DNA of 44,749 nucleotides from CAVTOO01 sp963736355 (GTDB lineage Bacteria; Pseudomonadota; Alphaproteobacteria; Rhizobiales; Xanthobacteraceae): contig CAVTOO010000010.1 in assembly GCA_963736355.1 (NCBI GenBank), positions 1 through 44,749 on the forward strand, given 5' to 3'. Shown here in pieces: positions 41,146 through 44,749 of this stretch; positions within the stretch are counted from its first letter, which is position 1; each line of letters opens with the position of its first letter. The translations under genes and the position numbers were made by a program. The notes under the pieces are model-generated. The model did no database searches, was not told the origin of the DNA, and saw only the letters and a program-made list of their open reading frames with translations.

Positions 41146-42374
41146 TGTCGTTTCTCCTTGATCGAGCGAATAAAGCGAGGCAGCGGACGCGGCTTCACGG
41201 AAACCGTGACGCAGGCGCAGCGCTGCGGAAACGGCGAGACGACGGGATCGCGCGGCGCAGCGGGATCAGCACGTCGCCGATCGGCAGGCGCCCGCGCCAG
41301 ATCGGGTTGATCATCGGATGATCGGGCGCGGCGGTGGAATCGACCAGCGCGATCGCCGGGTCGGCGCAGAGATGCCGCGTCAGGTCCAGCGTCAGCTGCA
41401 CGCCGGGCGAGAATTTGCAAAGCGTCTCGTCGACGCCGAGCTTGAAGTAGAAGGCGCGGTCCTGATGGCGCAGCACGATGCCGGACGCCACCGGCGTGTC
41501 GCCGGCGTCGAGCGTCACGATCTCGCACTGACCGGTTGCGGCGAGCGCAACGCAGGCGCGGCGGACGAAGGCCGCATCGCCGTCGTTGCTGGCGAGCGCG
41601 GTGCCGCGCTGGCCTTTCCAGCCGGAGGCTTCCAGCGTCAGGAAATCTTCGAGCGCGTCGCGAACGTCGGGCGGCGTCTGCGCGACCGAGAAACGCAGCG
41701 TGCCGATGTTCGGCCAGGCGATTGCGCTGACGGCGCAGTTCCTTGAGCTTCTTGGCGCCGAGCGCATCGCGCAGCAATTCGTCGGCGTCGGAATGGGTCT
41801 CGAGCACGGCGCGGTCATAAGGGCCGACGATGCGCGGCGCGAGATCGTTCCAGCCGAGCACACGCGTGAACGACCTTGCCACGGGACCGTCGAGGGGAAT
41901 GTCGCGCAGCACGAGCGCGCGGTAACCGGCATCGCGCGCCTGCGTCATCAGTTTCGCCACGGCCTCGTCGGCGCCGTCGGCGGCGATCAGAGGTGTGCCG
42001 AGCACGCCATAGGCTTCCGCCGACACCAGCGCGCGCAGCGGCAAGCCATAGGCGCGGCGCGCGGAGATCACGGGAATGAGCCCGATCAGGGCGTGGCTGT
42101 CGTTCTGCTTGTCGCTGCGGGATGCCGCAAGAGCGCAGAGCCCGGTGCGGCCATGCGCCGTCGCGTCCACCGCGCGCGCCCAGTCGGGCAGATAGTAACC
42201 GTTCGGTTCGATCGTGCGTGCACCGAGGCTGTGCCACGCCTGCACGGGAACTTCGGCGAGCGGCATCAGGCCCGCCAGGACCGGCGCAGGCGCCTGCGAC
42301 GCAACTTGACCCGTTGCAAAGGGCGCTTCATCGCCGAGAGGTTTTGCCGCAGCCTGCTGCATAGTCACACACAT
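41142..42374 (-). pseudogene. GNAT-fold (BioF2/CelD-like) acyltransferase (two compensating frameshifts as given)
   Basis: About 410 residues when corrected. N-terminal half: VPVQAWHSLGARTIEPNGYYLPDWARAV...LIGLIPVISARRAYGLPLRALVSAEAYGVLGTPLIAADGADEAVAKLMTQARDAGYRALVLRDIPLDGPV. C-terminal half: FSVAQTPPDVRDALEDFLTLEASGWKGQRGTALASNDGDAAFVRRACVALAATGQCEIVTLDAGDTPVASGIVLRHQDRAFYFKLGVDETLCKFSPGVQLTLDL, the Acetyltransf_6 core. An extra base lies near 41723 and a missing base near 41237, after which VVSPFPQRCACVTVSVKPRPLPRFIRSIKEKRQ ends at the TGA overlapping the next start. These enzymes transfer acyl groups in polysaccharide or cell-surface pathways. The start is uncertain (ATG 42374 or 42362). 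Confidence 0.75.
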
Positions 42375-42521
42375 CTGGATGCCGGATACACGCTGCCTGT
42401 GCGTCGTGCATTGAACCGGATGTCCGGCAACCTATCGCATAGGCTGAAAGAGATCGTTCGACTAAGCGGAGAATCCAGAGCGGCTCGCTTAACGCGTTAT
42501 TCACCATGCGTGGTGATGCGC

Positions 42522-42752
42522 TTATTTGCGATCGAGCGCGTTGCGCGCGACGATGCACGACAGGCGCACGACGAGATCGCGCAGCTGCGCATTCTCTGCG
42601 CGCAACGCGGTCATGTCGTCATCGTCGTGATGATGCGGCGACTGCGGGGACGATGACGGCGTGTCGAAATTGTCGAGGCGCGTGCCGTCGCGGCTCGGAA
42701 GCGTGAGGCGGTCGCGCCCCGGATATCCCTGGCCCATAGCAAGGATCCCCAT
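42522..42752 (-). CDS. small protein with C-terminal coiled coil
   Basis: A 76-residue protein. A polar N-terminus (MGILAMGQGYPGRDRLTLPSRDGTRLDNFDTPSSSPQSPHHHDDDD) has a His/Asp cluster that could bind metal, and the C-terminus is a leucine-heptad helix (MTALRAENAQLRDLVVRLSCIVARNALDRK) of a kind found in many short rhizobial proteins. The coiled coil suggests dimerisation. No ribosome-binding site is obvious. It lies upstream of the acetyltransferase gene in the same direction, 147 bases apart. Function unknown. Confidence 0.6.
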   Translation of the reverse strand: MGILAMGQGYPGRDRLTLPSRDGTRLDNFDTPSSSPQSPHHHDDDDMTALRAENAQLRDLVVRLSCIVARNALDRK

Positions 42753-42925
42753 ACTTTTTCGCGCACGTCATGGAACAATTTGCGCGGAACACCTGACTGA
42801 GTCGTGACGCATTAGGCCTGTAAAATACGGCCATCCGATGTTGATTTCTGGGCGAGGTTTCTTTCGGGAAAATGAGGCAGGCGTCATCGATTGCCGCGCA
42901 GGCACGATCAGCGAAGACGCTAATT

Positions 42926-43060
42926 TCAGCGCAGGCCGACGGCGTACGCGATCTGCGTCAGCATCGAAGTGGCGCCGCGCGAGAAGCGTCCGTTGTAAAC
43001 CTGCCCGTCGAATATCAGCAGAGCTGAGATCACGACGGCGACGACCACCGTGGGTTTCAT
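42926..43060 (-). CDS. short single-pass membrane protein
   Basis: A 44-residue frame from ATG 43060: MKPTVVVAVVISALLIFDGQ followed by VYNGRFSRGATSMLTQIAYAVGLR. One N-terminal membrane helix or signal anchor, then a short periplasmic tail. Short proteins of this build (VVxISALLxxDxxYxxGRYTxAxxxM) recur in Bradyrhizobium-type genomes. The region upstream is AT-richer. Function unknown; called on pattern alone. Confidence 0.5.
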   Translation of the reverse strand: MKPTVVVAVVISALLIFDGQVYNGRFSRGATSMLTQIAYAVGLR

Positions 43061-43142
43061 GCGCTCGATTGAAAACGCATGCGATGAATGGGTTTTTAAG
43101 AACCTATCAACGATTTGAACAGTTTTTATTCGCGCCGCAGCA

Positions 43143-43454
43143 TCAGGAACGGGCCTTCTCAATCTCGAGCGGTGCCTCGGCCCGTTTCGGCTTAACGAAC
43201 TTCACGCCGACCTCCGCGCCGCGGCGCCACGCCTGCCGGCAGAAGCGGCGGACATCGGCATCGGGCGTCAGCAGCAGGATGAACGTCTTCGGCAGGTTGA
43301 GCGTGCCGACATCGAGCCGGGCGCCGCCTTCGGAAATATCCAATAACGTGCACTCGAACAGCGGCGAGGCGAGATCGTACAGGATGAAGACCGTCCTGTT
43401 GAAATCGAGTCGCCGGTGGCGCCGATTGAAAACATGTTTGAGAATTTTCGGCAT
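43143..43454 (-). CDS. PilZ-domain protein (first copy)
   Basis: A 103-residue protein from ATG 43454: MPKILKHVFNRRHRRLDFNRTVFILYDLASPLFECTLLDISEGGARLDVGTLNLPKTFILLLTPDADVRRFCRQAWRRGAEVGVKFVKPK. PilZ elements present: RHRR near the N-terminus (RxxxR), DISEGGARL (D/NxSxxG) and the closing GAEVGVKFV. These residues bind cyclic di-GMP. A single-domain effector, partner unknown. The frame extends up to 43520, but the PilZ pattern starts at 43454. Confidence 0.82.
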   Translation of the reverse strand: MPKILKHVFNRRHRRLDFNRTVFILYDLASPLFECTLLDISEGGARLDVGTLNLPKTFILLLTPDADVRRFCRQAWRRGAEVGVKFVKPKRAEAPLEIEKARS

Positions 43455-43724
43455 ATAAGCCCAAAAAATTGCTGCATATAATGCGTAAATGTATCGGGCT
43501 GCGGGTTGTCGATCGTTCAATGTGTTGGTCCGGGTTTCGACGATCGCGGTGAGGATTCATTGACGCTGTGGCGTCAGGCGGCATGCCTCATCGGCCGACG
43601 CGCGGCGTTTGCCGCAACAGCCGCATGTCTTGTGGAGAATCGTGAGATGGCCGGAGAGACAAATCGGTGCGATGAAATCGCGATCCGGGTAAGGCCTCAT
43701 TCGCCGTGACGGCGAAGCGCGCGC

Positions 43725-43883
43725 TTATTTGAAAGCGGGAACCAGGTTCATGAATATCGCGGTCAGATTGCCGCCGATCGCTGTAGCGCCGGCAACGATG
43801 CAAACGGAAACGATCGACGCAATCAGCGCGTATTCAATCGATGTCGTGCCCGTCTCGTCGGCGCAAAACTTGGCGATCCGCAT
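43725..43883 (-). CDS. Flp/Fap-type IVb pilin
   Basis: A 52-residue pilin precursor: MRIAKFCADETGTTSIEYALIASIVSVCIVAGATAIGGNLTAIFMNLVPAFK. The Flp signature is the prepilin site before TSIEYALIASIVSV (Glu at +5 of the mature pilin and adjacent Tyr) followed by one hydrophobic helix. Such pilins are assembled by the Tad/Cpa machinery, none of which is in this window, so this is an orphan pilin gene. The frame extends to 43937, but ATG 43883 gives the standard leader. It is flanked by two PilZ genes. Confidence 0.85.
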   Translation of the reverse strand: MRIAKFCADETGTTSIEYALIASIVSVCIVAGATAIGGNLTAIFMNLVPAFK

Positions 43884-44079
43884 CTCAAAACCCCAGCGTT
43901 CAATAGGGCCAGCATACACGGCGGAACTTTTTGCCAAGTAAACATGACGACTAAACGCGTGGACCTATTGTTAATAAACTCTTCCGCAATTGCAGCGTCG
44001 CGCGGTTGAAACCTGGGCGATAGCTGCAAGCTTTGATACAAGCCTTGATACAAGCCTTGGACGCCTGGTTATTCGTTCC

Positions 44080-44322
44080 CTAGTTAAATGTCACGCCGAG
44101 GCGTTGGCCTTTGCGCCACTGGACGTGGCAGCTGCGGCTGAAATGATCGACATCGATGACGAGCTTGAAGTCGTCGGGAACGCCGATCTGGCTCCCGACC
44201 TCCAGAGCCGCTCCGGTCGACGAGATGTTGCGCACCGTGCAGCTGATCGCACCGCCGCCGACAAGCCCAATGGTCCCACCCTTCAGGACACGGCTGCGAG
44301 GAGCGATGCGTTTTTCGTCCAT
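44080..44322 (-). CDS. PilZ-domain protein (second copy)
   Basis: An 80-residue protein from ATG 44322: MDEKRIAPRSRVLKGGTIGLVGGGAISCTVRNISSTGAALEVGSQIGVPDDFKLVIDVDHFSRSCHVQWRKGQRLGVTFN. It shows the PilZ motif pair RxxxR (RIAPRSRV) and NISSTGA (D/NxSxxG) and ends in RLGVTFN, a very common short alphaproteobacterial PilZ form. An in-frame start at 44361 would add 13 non-conserved residues. Likely a c-di-GMP effector. A 12-base direct repeat (TTGATACAAGCC twice, 44033-44056) lies just past its stop. Confidence 0.85.
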   Translation of the reverse strand: MDEKRIAPRSRVLKGGTIGLVGGGAISCTVRNISSTGAALEVGSQIGVPDDFKLVIDVDHFSRSCHVQWRKGQRLGVTFN

Positions 44323-44469
44323 GGGCACAATCGTCGCGTTCACGGGGGGGGGAATCGTCACGCCGCGAACCTTGCATGAATATGGGAGGCAGTCTCATGG
44401 AAGAAAGGTGGGGGTGGGTGGGTTAGAGAGTGACCGTGTCGGTCGCAAGGCGTTTCGGCACGGGCGGTT

Positions 44470-44693
44470 CTATGGGCTGTACGGATCGCCCGCCTTGTCG
44501 GCGCTGCGCGTGATCTCGTGCTGGCAGATGCGGCATTCGAAGATCTTAGACTCTCGAAGCCGTTCCCATGCTCGGGATGGGGGCCGCGCCGGATGAGGCT
44601 CATGGCGCCTCCGCACTCAGGGCAGATGGGATGGTCGTCGGCTCCGAAAGACCGGTTGCCTTGCTGCGGAACGGACACTGGCTGGCTCCTCAT
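44470..44693 (-). CDS. small zinc-ribbon protein (one frameshift as given)
   Basis: About 74 residues when corrected. The N-terminal frame gives MRSQPVSVPQQGNRSFGADDHPICPECGGAMSLIRRGPHPEHGNGFES. A missing base near 44552 breaks the frame, and the expected second half, KIFECRICQHEITRSADKAGDPYSP, follows in the next frame to TAG at 44470. Together CPECGG and CRIC form a four-cysteine zinc ribbon of the kind found in many short rhizobial proteins. ATG 44693 is chosen because it lies downstream of an exact EcfG-type promoter; the in-frame ATG at 44723 would fall just upstream of that promoter's -10 element. Confidence 0.6.
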
Positions 44694-44713
44694 GGAACAA
44701 TCCGACGTCCCCC

Positions 44714-44738
44714 AACGGAACATCGGGAGTTTGGTTCC
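44714..44738 (-). promoter_or_regulatory. EcfG-type general stress promoter (GGAAC-N16-CGTT)
   Basis: On the minus strand GGAAC (plus 44734-44738), a 16-base spacer, then CGTT (plus 44714-44717). Exact consensus match, as at 1846. The expected transcription start is near 44707, about 14 bases before the ATG at 44693 of the zinc-ribbon gene. EcfG control is inferred. Confidence 0.55.
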
Positions 44739-44749
44739 ATGCGAGGCGA

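Noticed and set aside
42489..42505. CtrA-like site TTAA-N7-TTCACC upstream of the acyltransferase
   Set aside because: One mismatch in the more conserved half and no cell-cycle gene nearby; mentioned only as context.
42838..43458. 206-codon plus-strand frame
   Set aside because: Arg/Ser-rich low-information sequence overlapping a PilZ gene and a small membrane protein on the other strand.
44033..44056. Two tandem copies of TTGATACAAGCC
   Set aside because: Only two units, not a CRISPR or regulatory array; noted with the PilZ gene.

Overview
The window is high-GC alphaproteobacterial DNA. Gene content points to the Hyphomicrobiales, close to Bradyrhizobium, Rhodopseudomonas or Pseudolabrys. 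The evidence is a FliX/MotE/DUF6468-type flagellar cluster next to a CckA-like kinase, a DksA that keeps only one zinc-ligand cysteine, DUF6894 and BA14K-like proteins, a TctC-type solute-binding protein, an Flp-type pilin, and palindromic repeats of the CATGATC...CCGAAAA...TTTTCGG...GATCATG kind. No tRNA, rRNA, CRISPR array, insertion sequence or phage gene was seen.

Layout. 1-5.6 kb: end of a DUF6894 gene, a Crp/Fnr regulator, two small unknown genes and a large hybrid histidine kinase that reads as frameshifted; the kinase and the small gene beside it diverge from back-to-back general-stress-type promoters (GGAAC-N16-CGTT and a near match). 5.7-25 kb: the flagellar region, in alternating divergent blocks: flgI-flgJ-flgN-like (-), fliX and dksA (+), flgF-flgG-flgA-flgH (-), fliL-fliM-DUF6468-motE-TPR protein (+), fliO-fliP (-), flgB-flgC-fliE-fliQ-fliR-flhB (+). 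It encodes rod, P and L rings, part of the C ring, most of the export gate and accessory factors; filament, hook, stator and ATPase genes lie elsewhere. 25-27.7 kb: a CckA-like hybrid kinase. All three divergent flagellar intergenic regions carry TTAA-N7-TTAACC sites (two perfect, one with one mismatch), the consensus of CtrA, the regulator that CckA controls in other alphaproteobacteria.

27.8-39.9 kb: a TIM44-like membrane protein, a secreted lectin-like protein, a cupin, a tripartite tricarboxylate transporter (tctC-tctB-tctA) divergent from a GntR regulator and aminotransferase pair, a metallo-beta-lactamase-fold hydrolase, class I fumarase, a SET-domain protein with a histone-H1-like basic tail, and a FrnE-type thioredoxin-fold protein. 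39.9-44.7 kb: small genes, a translationally coupled GNAT/JmjC-like cupin pair, two PilZ proteins, an Flp pilin and a zinc-ribbon protein with another GGAAC-N16-CGTT promoter.

Quality note. Eighteen single-base indels interrupt nine otherwise well-conserved genes, including flgI, fliM and fliP. Most are insertions, and reading through them restores full-length proteins with correct overlaps. I read them as probable sequence errors rather than gene decay, but this cannot be settled from the sequence alone.
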